A stretch of DNA of 64,000 nt from UBA9611 sp965237595 (GTDB taxonomy: Bacteria; Chloroflexota; Dehalococcoidia; Lucifugimonadales; UBA3495): NCBI GenBank assembly GCA_965237595.1, contig CBDEFY010000007.1, positions 248,001 through 312,000 of the forward strand. The letters are read 5' to 3'. How positions within the stretch are numbered: the stretch's first letter is position 1; every line of letters starts with the position of its first letter. Positions 52,236-60,565 of this stretch are shown one piece after another. A program made the position numbers and the translations under genes. The notes under the pieces are model-generated. The model was given only the letters and a program-made list of their open reading frames with translations. It ran no database searches and had not been told where the DNA came from.

Positions 52236-53429
52236 ATGGGCAGGCTCACCGCCCTCGCGGCACGGGCCCTCAGCAGACCAGGCAGGCACGGCGACGGCGA
52301 CGGTCTCTACCTCCACGTCGCCCCTGCCGGCAGCAAATCGTGGGTCCAGCGGATCGTAGTCGACGGACGCCGCCGGGACCTGGGGCTGGGGTCTTATCCT
52401 GCTGTCAGCCTTGCCAAAGCCCGGTCCATTGCCCAAACCAATCGCTCCGCCGTTGCCGAAGGCCGGGACCCGGTAGCCGAGAAGCGGCAGGTGCGGGAGG
52501 CGGCCCGCAGGCCTGCCCCGTCCATCCCCACCTTCGCCGAGGCCGCCGCCCGGGTGATCGAGCTGCGCCGCCCCACCTGGAGCAACGCCAAGCACGCCGC
52601 CCAGTGGGAGAGCACGCTGGCCACCTACGTCCATCCCGTGATCGGGGGTAAGACGGTCGACGCCGTCACCCCGGCCGACGCCATGGCGGTGCTCACTCCC
52701 ATCTGGACCACCAAGCCGGAGACCGCCAGCCGGGTCCGACAGCGGATGGAGACGGTCATGGACTGGGCGGTCACCCAGGGCTACCGGCTGGACAACCCGG
52801 CGGGGCGCTCCCTGTTGAAAGTGCTGCCACCGGTCAAGGGGCCAAAAGAACACCACCGGGCCTTGCCCTACGTCAAGGTGCCGGGCGCGGTGACCCGGGT
52901 CAGGGAGTCCACCGCCGAGGCCCCGACCAAGCTGGCCTTTGAGTTCCTGGTCCTGACCGCCGGCCGCTCCGGGGAGGTTCGGGCGGCCGAGTGGGGCGAG
53001 ATCGACTGGGAAGCGGCCACCTGGGAGATTCCAGCCGTCCGGATGAAGGCCAGACGTCCCCACCGGGTGCCGCTGTCCGGCAGGGCTCTGGAGATACTGA
53101 GGGAGGCGTCACGCTTCGGCGGCGAGCAGGACATGGTCTTCCCCGCCACCCGCAGCGGCAGGGCGGAGTCCCCCACGACGTTCATCGCGCTGCTCCGGAG
53201 GCTGGGCATTCCCGCCGTACCACACGGGTTCCGCTCCAGCTTTCGTGACTGGGTGATCGAGCAGACGTCAACGCCGTGGGCGGTGGCCGAGGCTGCCCTG
53301 GCCCACAACGTGGGCAACTCTACGGAGGCGGCCTACATGCGCTCCGACCTGTTCGACCAGCGCCGCGCGCTGATGGACGCTTGGGCGGCTTACGTCATAG
53401 GGGGGGAAGGGGAGAGGTACGATGGCTGA
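52236..53429 (+). CDS. int: P4-type tyrosine integrase (DUF4102 domain)
   Basis: 397 residues. An N-terminal arm-binding domain (LSRPGRHGDGDGLYLHVAPAGSKSWVQRIVVDGRRRDLGLGSYPAVSLAKARSIA), a core-binding helical domain, and a C-terminal catalytic domain with Arg in LTAGRSGEVRAAEWGEIDW, His-x-x-Arg in PHGFRSSFRDWV, and Tyr in STEAAYMRSD. All expected residues are present, so it should be active. The ribosome-binding site GGAGGGG lies upstream. Confidence 0.92.
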   Translation: MGRLTALAARALSRPGRHGDGDGLYLHVAPAGSKSWVQRIVVDGRRRDLGLGSYPAVSLAKARSIAQTNRSAVAEGRDPVAEKRQVREAARRPAPSIPTFAEAAARVIELRRPTWSNAKHAAQWESTLATYVHPVIGGKTVDAVTPADAMAVLTPIWTTKPETASRVRQRMETVMDWAVTQGYRLDNPAGRSLLKVLPPVKGPKEHHRALPYVKVPGAVTRVRESTAEAPTKLAFEFLVLTAGRSGEVRAAEWGEIDWEAATWEIPAVRMKARRPHRVPLSGRALEILREASRFGGEQDMVFPATRSGRAESPTTFIALLRRLGIPAVPHGFRSSFRDWVIEQTSTPWAVAEAALAHNVGNSTEAAYMRSDLFDQRRALMDAWAAYVIGGEGERYDG

Positions 53430-53949
53430 GCCAACTATTCCTGAAATGGTGCGGCTGGGTTTAGAGCTTCTGCAAGAGGTTTGGGAAAAGCCGGAGAAAA
53501 GGTTCCGGGTACATTGGCCCGACGACTTGGAGGGTCAGGGGATTTGTATCATGCAGCTGGGTAACTGGGCGAGGTCACCAGAAGTGCCCTGGAATGTCCG
53601 GGTATGGGCATTCGATACCTTGCAGGTGGCTGCCGCCCAATACAACACCAACAATAATCCGTCCGCCATTCCAACTCAAATGCATACTTGGGCCCTCTGG
53701 GTTTCGTCAGGGGCTGTTGAGCGCCCCAAGCGGCCTAGAGGCCGTGACCTGGACAAGAATCTCGTCCGGGACAGAGTTGTCGCTCGCTTGATAGCTTGGT
53801 TGCGTCAATATCAGGGTTATACCTACGAGGCTGCAATCGAGTTGGCTGCGGAAAGCGCCGATCTTACCATTGAGGCGGTGAAGAGCATTCTCAAGAAGGA
53901 GAGGGATTCAGTTAGGCTTAGGCGGACCCCATCAGTTGGACAGGATTGA
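53422..53949 (+). CDS. hypothetical protein truncated by the IS3 insertion
   Basis: 175 codons. It overlaps the integrase end by 8 bp. The first half is not recognised (GLELLQEVWEKPEKRFRVHWPDDLEGQG); the second looks like a helical C-terminal region (RVVARLIAWLRQYQGYTYEAAIELAAESADLTIEAVKSILKKE). The last residues are encoded by the IS3 end, so the original C terminus is lost. Confidence 0.55.
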   Translation: MAEPTIPEMVRLGLELLQEVWEKPEKRFRVHWPDDLEGQGICIMQLGNWARSPEVPWNVRVWAFDTLQVAAAQYNTNNNPSAIPTQMHTWALWVSSGAVERPKRPRGRDLDKNLVRDRVVARLIAWLRQYQGYTYEAAIELAAESADLTIEAVKSILKKERDSVRLRRTPSVGQD

Positions 53950-54876
53950 TGCTAAATTAAGCGAGGGTCCCGTCGCTCCTGCATAGGATACCAACGCTCT
54001 GCTTGGGGACCACCTCCTCTCTTTTGTCTGTTGGGTTGATTGTACCGATACGCCGTTAAAAACCTCGGCTGGGGTACGGTAGTCCAAGGCCTGATGAGGC
54101 CTTTGGGTGTTGTAGAAGTGGAAGTAGGCACCTATCCCAGCTTTGGCCTCCCGTCCGTTGGAGTAGGCTTTCAAGTAGACTTCCTCGTACTTCACCGTGC
54201 GCCAGAGCCGCTCCACAAATATGTTGTCGGCGTACCGCCCTTTCCCGTCCATGCTGATTTTAACCTCATGCTGCTCCAGCAGCCCGGTGAAGGCCTCGCT
54301 GGTGAACTGGCTGCCCTGGTCAGTGTTGAAGATCTCCGGCTTTCCCTCGCTCAGCGCTTCCTCCAATGCCTGGAAGCAAAACTCAGCGTCCAAGGTGTTG
54401 GACAGGTTCCAGGCCAGCACGTATCGACTATACCAGTCCATGATGGCCACCAGATAAAGGAAACCCTTGGCCATCGGGATGTAGGTGATGTCGGCCGCCC
54501 ACACGTGGTTGGGCCTGGTGATCTCCATGCCGCCCAGCAGGTAGGGATAAACTTTGTGCCCTGGGGCCGGCTGGCTGGTCCTTGGCCTCCGGTAGATGGC
54601 TGCCAGCCCCATGGTCCGCATCAGACGCTGGACCCTCTTCCGGCTCACCTGGTGACCCTGCCGGTTAAACCAGACCGCCATTCGCCGTGACCCGTAGAAG
54701 GGCGTGGCCAGGTATCGTTGGTCTATCAGCTTCATCAGGGCCAAGTCCTCGCAGGATGTTCCCTTGGGCCGGTAGTACAGGCTGGACCTGCTGATGCCCA
54801 GCAAGGCGCATTGCCGAAGGGTGGACAGGGTTGGGTGCTGACGGTCCACCATCTCCCGCCGCCGTTCCCGGCTCAT
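53932..54876 (-). CDS. IS3-family transposase OrfB (DDE)
   Basis: 314 residues of the rve integrase core. The N-terminal HTH_21 region (LSTLRQCALLGISRSSLYYRPKG) is followed by the catalytic triad: Asp in WAADITYIPM, Asp in IFNTDQGSQFTSEAF and Glu in ERLWRTVKYEE. The product reads to the edge of the left terminal repeat. The start overlaps the orfA stop by 4 bp, so it is probably coupled. Confidence 0.93.
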   Translation of the reverse strand: MSRERRREMVDRQHPTLSTLRQCALLGISRSSLYYRPKGTSCEDLALMKLIDQRYLATPFYGSRRMAVWFNRQGHQVSRKRVQRLMRTMGLAAIYRRPRTSQPAPGHKVYPYLLGGMEITRPNHVWAADITYIPMAKGFLYLVAIMDWYSRYVLAWNLSNTLDAEFCFQALEEALSEGKPEIFNTDQGSQFTSEAFTGLLEQHEVKISMDGKGRYADNIFVERLWRTVKYEEVYLKAYSNGREAKAGIGAYFHFYNTQRPHQALDYRTPAEVFNGVSVQSTQQTKERRWSPSRALVSYAGATGPSLNLASILSN

Positions 54877-55223
54877 GGACCGGACCTGTCCGCTAAGAAA
54901 TCCCTTTCCACCTTAAGCTGGCCGATATGCTGGTAGAGCCTAGCGACTAGGGCTTCGTCGGCCTTATGGTGTTGCTCGTGATTCTCCCCGAACACGCCGG
55001 ATGCCCCTTCCAGCAAGGCCCCTTTCCAGGCCTGAATCTGGCTTGGGTGGACCTCGAACCGGGCGGCCAGCTGGGCCACCGTCTCCTCTCCCTTCAGCGC
55101 CTCCAGGGCTACCCTGGCTTTGAATGATGGGCTGTGCTTCCTTCGTCCCTGTTTCACGTACCGCTCCTCCTGTACAGCTTGATTGATTTTAGGAGCAGGA
55201 CTCTCGCTTAACCAGTTGTCCAA
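54873..55223 (-). CDS. IS3-family OrfA (helix-turn-helix)
   Basis: 116 residues. The core KHSPSFKARVALEALKGEETVAQLAARFEVHPSQIQAWKGALLEGA is the HTH that binds the IS ends, followed by a leucine-zipper-like tail (ALVARLYQHIGQLKVERDFL). It ends in ATGA with orfB. Confidence 0.9.
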   Translation of the reverse strand: MDNWLSESPAPKINQAVQEERYVKQGRRKHSPSFKARVALEALKGEETVAQLAARFEVHPSQIQAWKGALLEGASGVFGENHEQHHKADEALVARLYQHIGQLKVERDFLADRSGP

Positions 55224-55236
55224 AAAACCGGGTCCA

Positions 55237-56266
55237 CGTCAGGCCCAGTCCCTTGGAGACCGTCAAAAAGGCGCTCTCCCGCCAGTCAATGCCAGTTTGA
55301 ATTAGACGCAGTAGCGCCAAGTCAGCATTCGCCCACCATCAAGTCTGGCAGACGTGTACCTCGGCGCCGCCCCCAGGAATGTCACTCGTTGTGGTTGCCG
55401 CCCTGGGCCTCACGGGATGCTGCTAGCAGTTGCCCGGAAGGGACCAGCCTACCCTGTCCTTGAGCCAGTAGCTTTCGCCCCCATGTTGAACACGTGGCCG
55501 TGGTGCAACAGCCGGTTCAAGAACGCCGAGGGGATCACGGCGTCACCTGGCAAGTCTCCTAACCGCCCGAATCCCCTGTTGGAAGTGAAGATAGTGCCGG
55601 CAGGTTCGTAGCTGTGCTTGGACCGGGCCTGGCGCAGTTCATCCACCGGGTCTTAGCCAAGGATGAGGTGGGCCCATCGACCCTTCTCGATGGATTTGAG
55701 AGCCAAAGCCACTGTCCACCCCCTCGGATAGCGGGTGGCCCACGCACCAGAGCCAGGGGAGCCAGCTTCGACCCCCACCTCCCCCCGTGCTTGACCTGCG
55801 GCGATAAGGGGTGCCGCAGGTACTTGCGCACCTAATTCCGGTCACTACCCAGGCCTCTGGCCGTCCTCGGTTCTAAACCAATACCAAGGTGGGATGTGCA
55901 TTTCGGGGAGATTGACGATGACCGAAAGGACTCCACGGCACCTCATATCACCTTTAGGCCCCAACTGGGTGGGTACCGATAGTGCGGTCTAGCGATATGT
56001 ACATTTCACCTTGGCTTTAGTTTAGGTCCACGGTCCCTTCACGTCGCACCACTCTTCCATCTCTAAGCAATTCTTCCAACGCATCTACCCTCGGACTTAT
56101 CGAGCTTTTGCTCTAAGGCAAATTGCCCGGCCCTCTTGGGGTGGGTCAATTTAAACCTTGTGCTAACAGGCCCATGGGGTGAACAAATACGATGATTAAT
56201 TCATCTGATATTGCCTGGGGCGCGACGGTACCCTCTGGTGAAACAAACCACTAATGGGGTACCAAC
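55237..56266. other. 1-kb gap with transposon remnants
   Basis: The minus strand carries the IstB remnant at 55449-55700. Just after the IS3 end a minus-strand stretch reads DLALLRLIQTGIDWRESAFLTVSKGLGLT, a scrap of an unknown gene interrupted by the IS. From 55850 to 56260 nothing is recognised, apart from the likely promoter region of the alpA gene. Confidence 0.45.
55449..55700 (-). pseudogene. IS21-type IstB ATPase C-terminal remnant
   Basis: Reads MDELRQARSKHSYEPAGTIFTSNRGFGRLGDLPGDAVIPSAFLNRLLHHGHVFNMG, which matches the sensor-1 to C-terminal part of IstB (ILTSN...GD..I..AILDRLLHH.HV). The Walker motifs and the rest of IS21 are missing. Confidence 0.6.
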
Positions 56267-56491
56267 ATGACGGTCATCACCTCAGACAGCCGCCTTCTCC
56301 GCCTCGGCGACGTGTTGGTCCGTTCCGGTCTTTCCCGGAGCACGGTGTACCGGCAAATGGGCGAAGGGGCGTTCCCCCGGCCACTGAAGGTCGGGGTCCG
56401 CGCCGTACGCTGGCGTGAGTCAGAGATCGAGGACTGGCTGGCCTCCAGGCCCAGGGCTGCCGGCTACCTGTCTACGCATCAACGCGACTAG
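56267..56491 (+). CDS. AlpA-type HTH regulator
   Basis: 74 residues, LRLGDVLVRSGLSRSTVYRQMGEGAFPRPLKVGVRAVRWRESEIEDWLASRP, the complete AlpA/excisionase-like winged helix of P4-type satellites and integrative plasmids. It would activate the integrase or act as excisionase. It is the first gene of the replication block. Confidence 0.88.
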   Translation: MTVITSDSRLLRLGDVLVRSGLSRSTVYRQMGEGAFPRPLKVGVRAVRWRESEIEDWLASRPRAAGYLSTHQRD

Positions 56492-56538
56492 GCGACGTGT
56501 TAGGGCGCCGGACTTTCACCTAACGAGGTGTACGCTCG

Positions 56539-57710
56539 ATGGACGAGTCAAATCGGTCCCTCCCGGAGATCCCCAGCCAAGCCTCTCCCCTGACTCCGGA
56601 CGCGGACTGGCCTCGACTCATGCGAGAGGCTGTACTGTCCGTGTTGGGCGAACCCGCCAAGTGTCACCGCGGCGAATGGCGCTATCGCTCCCACGGCAGC
56701 CTCGTCGTCCACATCGGAGGGCCAAGAGCCGGGAGGTGGTGGGATTTTGAAAGCGGTGCCGGTGGTGGCGTCCTGGACTTCTTGGAGCAATTCGCGGGCC
56801 TTGATCGTGCTCAAGCTCTCGCTTGGCTACCTGGCAGACCGGCACTCCTGCCCAGACGCCGCACCAGTCACCCCACTCGACCGGATACGGACGCCCGGCA
56901 CCGCTTCGACCTAGCGCGGTCCCAGTGGGCTTCCTCGAAGCCGATTCCGACCAGCCCCGACCACCCCGCCCGCAGGTGGCTCGCCCGGCGCAAACTCTGG
57001 TGGCCCTCCCTGCCCCTACCCCCGTCGGTCCGGTGGTTGGACGCCAGAGGAACACACACGGGGGCCGGGAGCATCATCGTATTAGCCGCGCCACCTTCAG
57101 CCTGGGCTGACGTTTGGCCCCAACTCCCCCTCCCCGTGGGGGTGCAGTTGGTACACCTGGACGCCGGTGGTCAGCCAGCCTTGGACAGACCCCTTGAAAG
57201 CGGGGGCCTCCAGAAGCGAACTTATGGCCTCGTGTGGGGTGCCGCCCTTATCATCGGCAACCCACTTCTGGAAGAGGCACTCACCCCAGCACGGGTCGCC
57301 GAGGGACTGGCCGATACCCTGGCCTTGGCCAGTCGGCACGAGGGTCCCGTAATCTGCGCGTTCGGAACATCCGGCCTGAGGTCCCTGACGTTGGCCCGGT
57401 GGCTTGCCGGCGCACCCCGCCGCGTCCTAGTCCACAGCGACCGCGACCCTCCGAAGGATGGACTCCGCCCCCAGAGGTCCGCCGGGCCGCAGCGACGCTT
57501 TGGATGGCGATTCGGGATGCCGGCGGCACGGCCGAGATCGTCTCTCCGGGGGTGGGTTTCAGGGACGTTGCGGACGAGGCGGCGGCTGGGGCGGCCCTCC
57601 CCCTGTTGCCGGAGGAGTGGGTAGGCTACGCCCGGACGCTGGCCGGGTTGCACCCCAATTGGCCACGCGCCGAGGTCGCCAGAATTGCCAGCCATAGCCA
57701 CCGCACATGA
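56539..57710 (+). CDS. Toprim/primase-like replication protein, frameshifted
   Basis: The first frame (56539 on) has a zinc-less N-terminal region MREAVLSVLGEPAKCHRGEWRYRSHGSLVVHIGGPRAGRWWDFESGAGGGVLDFLEQ, as in plasmid primases, then a Toprim-like part (EEALTPARVAEGLADTLALAS, APRRVLVHSDRDP). After RDP the frame is lost, and the continuation SEGWTPPPEVRRAAATLWMAIRDAGGTAEIVSPGVGFRDVADEA is in the +1 frame up to 57710. One indel near 57448 explains it. The stop overlaps the next start (ATGA). Confidence 0.7.
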
Positions 57711-58843
57711 TGGAGGCACTCATGACTGACGAACGCGACGCCCTGGAGTTGCTGGACGGTCCTCAGGAGCTGTCTAGCCGCTTACCCCAACGACCAGCAG
57801 GCTCGGGAGGGTATCCGCCGGCTGGTGCGAGGGAGATAGACGGCGCGGTCCAAAGAAGACCCATTGGGCTTGAAACCTGGGATAACGACTGGCCCCCCGC
57901 CCCCCCGCCGGTGGCTGGTGGAGGACTGGCTGCCTGCGGGCCGGGTCACCCTGCTGGCGGGACAGGGGGGCGTCGGCAAGTCGCGCCTGGCCCTACAGCT
58001 CGCGGCGGGCATCGCCAGCGGGGGCCGGGAGGCTTGACGGGACCGACCACGCCAGCGAGGGCTGCAGCTGGATCGAGACGCCTTCGCCCGACACGCTGAA
58101 GCTGGGCAACGCCACCGAGCCAGGGGGGTCTCCGACAGTCTTCGCAAGCTGGGAAGACGAACTGGAGGAGTTCTGGAGGCGGCTCTCGGAGCTGTCCGGG
58201 AGCGCAGCGCCCTGGGTGACGCCGGAACGGTTGAGCCACCTGCACATCGCCGGACATGGCTGGACACGGCCCGCTATGGGGGCCCAGGGCCGACGGGGGC
58301 AGGCACACGGACACCTTGGGTGAGACCACGGCGGCCGGGCATGAGCTGCGCCGACTTTGCGAGGAGGTGGGGGCCAGGTTGTTGATTGTGGACCCGTCGG
58401 CCGCAGCCTACGGGAGCAACGAGAACAGCCGGGCGTTGGTACGGGCATTCGTGTCGGACTTTGACGCCTGGGCCAGAGACAACAACTGCGCCGTCCTGAT
58501 ACTTTCTCACCCGCCGAAGTGGGCCGCCGACTACTCCGGCTCGACCGACTGGGAGGCCAGCGTCCGGTCCATGTGGACCCTCCGGAAGGAGGGGGGCGGG
58601 CCAGCGCCTAAGGGGAAGGGGAAAAGCGTGCCAGATAGCCAGCCCGAGGGCTGGCAGCTCGCCCGCCCCAAAGCCAACTACGGGCCGACGGTTAAGCCGC
58701 TTCAGTTGAACTGGGATACCAGCGGCGGGGGACTAAGGTGGAAGGTGATTGGGGAATGGTCGGAAGGTGCGTCGCAGCAGACTCCAACGGCAACTAAGGG
58801 GAAGGGCAGGTATGGAAGCGCCAAGGGCAGAGAGCGAAGCTGA
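57707..58843 (+). pseudogene. RecA/RepA-type AAA ATPase, several frameshifts
   Basis: Starts MMEALMTDERDALELLDG at 57707. The coding sense moves to another frame at a C-run near 57895-57910 (WLVEDWLPAGRVTLLAGQGGVGKSRLALQLAAGIASGG, with Walker A), again near 58030 (ETPSPDTLKLGNATEPGG) and again near 58255, after which LRRLCEEVGARLLIVDPSAAAYGSNENSRALVRAF (Walker B) runs to 58843. It belongs to the hexameric RepA-like helicases of plasmids. At least three indels are needed, so either the gene is dead or the sequence is poor here. Confidence 0.65.
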
Positions 58844-60179
58844 CGCGATAATTGCCGAGATTGACGAACAGCCGGCCGCCCCGCCCACGTCGAGGGAGCT
58901 GGGAGAGTGGATTGGTGGGGGCAACTGCCCAGCTGAGGCGCTGGAAGATGCAGCCCGGAGTCTCGGAGCAATGGGAGTCATCTGCTGCAACAGCGAGGGA
59001 ACCCCGGCGATCGCCTACGGCTCCATCAACCCGAAGACCCTTCGCCTGGAAAGCGGCCTGCTGCACGTGGAATTGGAGGCGTCAACCATAGCCCTTCGGG
59101 AAAATGGCAAGCGAAGTATCGCGGGCCCAGGGACGGTGATTAGGGTTGAGTGGCCGGTTCAGGACATAGCAGACCGGTGGATAACCCTGGATCCTGACCA
59201 GCAACCCGAGTTTCCACTGACTCTACTGGTGCAAGCCTGGCACAGCAGACCGCGCCCCGCGACGTTAAGCACGCGTACGACCGGGCGCATCATCCCGGCC
59301 AAGCTGGCGATGGCCCCGCGGACAGACAGGCGCGCGGGGAACCTGTTCAGCCACGCCGCTCATGTGGGAGAGGGGCAACTCGTCCTTCCGGGCTTCCAGA
59401 CCGACAGGACTGCGCCGGCGCTGCCCTTGCAACTCTATGACCTGGGCCTTGGCGCGGTCCATGCCGAGAAAACCACCGCCGCGCCGCTGGCCCTGCGGAT
59501 CTTCGTAGAGAGCATCCTGGCAGTCAGCCGACAGGACCGGCGAGGGGATGGCCCGGTGGTGATATCCATGACCCTACGCGACCTCTTGAACAGACTCTAT
59601 CCTGGGCCCCGTAGGCCGAAGCCCAGGGAATACTGGCCGCGACTGATGAAAGCCAGCGAGACCTTGGACAGTACGGAAGCGCGCATTCCATGGTACGACC
59701 CGGATATAGGGCGCGGCGGACTGAGGCGTGTGGTGTCACTCGTAGACATCCCGCGCGGGCCGGGGGCGTTGGACGACCTGGTGCGTATCGTGGTGGATCT
59801 GCCGCCCGGCTCCCGGAACGGGCCTCAGGTGTCGGACAACCTCGGCCGGTGGGGACTGAAGCACCGGAGGGAGTACCGGGCACTGTTGAACCTGGCTTTT
59901 TGGTGGCACAATCCCGGTCAAACCGTGCGTCCCATGGGCCGGCGGGCCGACGGGCAAGGCCGCCATTGGCAGCAGGCCGCCGCGGCCACTCACTACTCGA
60001 TGATGTCCGACGACGAGCTGGTGGACATCGTCTTTCCCACCTCGGGCCGCGCCAGGGTCAGCAATCTCGTGGGCGAGGCCCGCCAGGTGCTCAAGAACCT
60101 GGAGAGAGCCGGCGAACTGAGGATCATCGAGGACAAGGTCCTGCCGCCACTAAATCCACCCCCTTGCCTCGCGGGATGA
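58812..60179 (+). CDS. replication-initiator-like protein
   Basis: 455 residues from ATG 58812, overlapping the ATPase gene. The C-terminal two thirds hold SMTLRDLLNRLYPGPRRPKPREYWPRLMKASETLDS, GGLRRVVSLVDIPRGPGALDDLVRIVVDLPPGSRNGPQVSDNLGRWGLKHRREYRALLNLAFWWHNPG and a late winged-helix-like FPTSGRARVSNLVGEARQVLKNLERAGELRI. This resembles plasmid replication proteins I have seen in other bacteria, but I cannot name the family. Three iteron-like repeats begin right at its stop codon. Confidence 0.6.
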   Translation: MEAPRAESEADAIIAEIDEQPAAPPTSRELGEWIGGGNCPAEALEDAARSLGAMGVICCNSEGTPAIAYGSINPKTLRLESGLLHVELEASTIALRENGKRSIAGPGTVIRVEWPVQDIADRWITLDPDQQPEFPLTLLVQAWHSRPRPATLSTRTTGRIIPAKLAMAPRTDRRAGNLFSHAAHVGEGQLVLPGFQTDRTAPALPLQLYDLGLGAVHAEKTTAAPLALRIFVESILAVSRQDRRGDGPVVISMTLRDLLNRLYPGPRRPKPREYWPRLMKASETLDSTEARIPWYDPDIGRGGLRRVVSLVDIPRGPGALDDLVRIVVDLPPGSRNGPQVSDNLGRWGLKHRREYRALLNLAFWWHNPGQTVRPMGRRADGQGRHWQQAAAATHYSMMSDDELVDIVFPTSGRARVSNLVGEARQVLKNLERAGELRIIEDKVLPPLNPPPCLAG

Positions 60180-60241
60180 GGGGCGTTAGACCGTGCAGGA
60201 AGGGGCGTTAGACCGTGCAGAGAGGGGCGTTAGACCGTGCA
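60180..60241 (+). repeat. three 22-bp iteron-like direct repeats
   Basis: GGGGCGTTAGACCGTGCA occurs at 60180-60197, 60202-60219 and 60224-60241, identical in all three and spaced exactly 22 bp. The first copy begins on the last base of the preceding gene. The spacing and position, right after a replication-protein gene, fit Rep-binding iterons. Confidence 0.75.
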
Positions 60242-60565
60242 ATCCAGATACGGGCTCCTATCTAGCCTACACCTACCTCTACCAGAGGGAGGGGTGGGGG
60301 GTTGGCGGGTTGATTTGAGACACCCCGCCTACCCCCAGATTACCGTCACCCCATCGCACAGCGTGCTGGCAAACCGCCTGATCCCCCCGACAACCGTTTC
60401 CGAGAAAACCGCTGTATCGCCGCAAGCACGAAACTATGGTCAATCGCCATCCACAGAGAGTGAGATCAGGAAGGTCCTACTCCAGGCGTAGTTTCCGAAC
60501 GCGTTCTTGCGTATCCCCCTAAGCGCACTCCCGGCGGATGGCGAAGACGTTGCTGTGTCAGCAGG
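60242..60565. other. 324-bp gap, possible origin region
   Basis: Between the iterons and the TROVE gene. The first 60 bp are relatively less GC-rich. No ORF. At 60538 an ATG opens a frame, MAKTLLCQQGGGATTVMP, that would join the TROVE frame if one C of a CCC run were removed, so the TROVE start could be there. Confidence 0.4.

Larger units (their letters stand above)
53923..55236 (-). mobile_element. IS3-family insertion sequence
   Basis: About 1.3 kb with imperfect terminal repeats: CGGACCC...GGACA at the left end (53923 on) and, on the minus strand, TGGACCC...GGACA at the right end (55230-55236). Two overlapping genes, orfA and orfB, are transcribed leftward. No clear target duplication was seen. 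Confidence 0.8.

Noticed and set aside
60180..60241. CRISPR array
   Set aside because: The period is 22 bp with 4-nt spacers, which fits iterons and not CRISPR.
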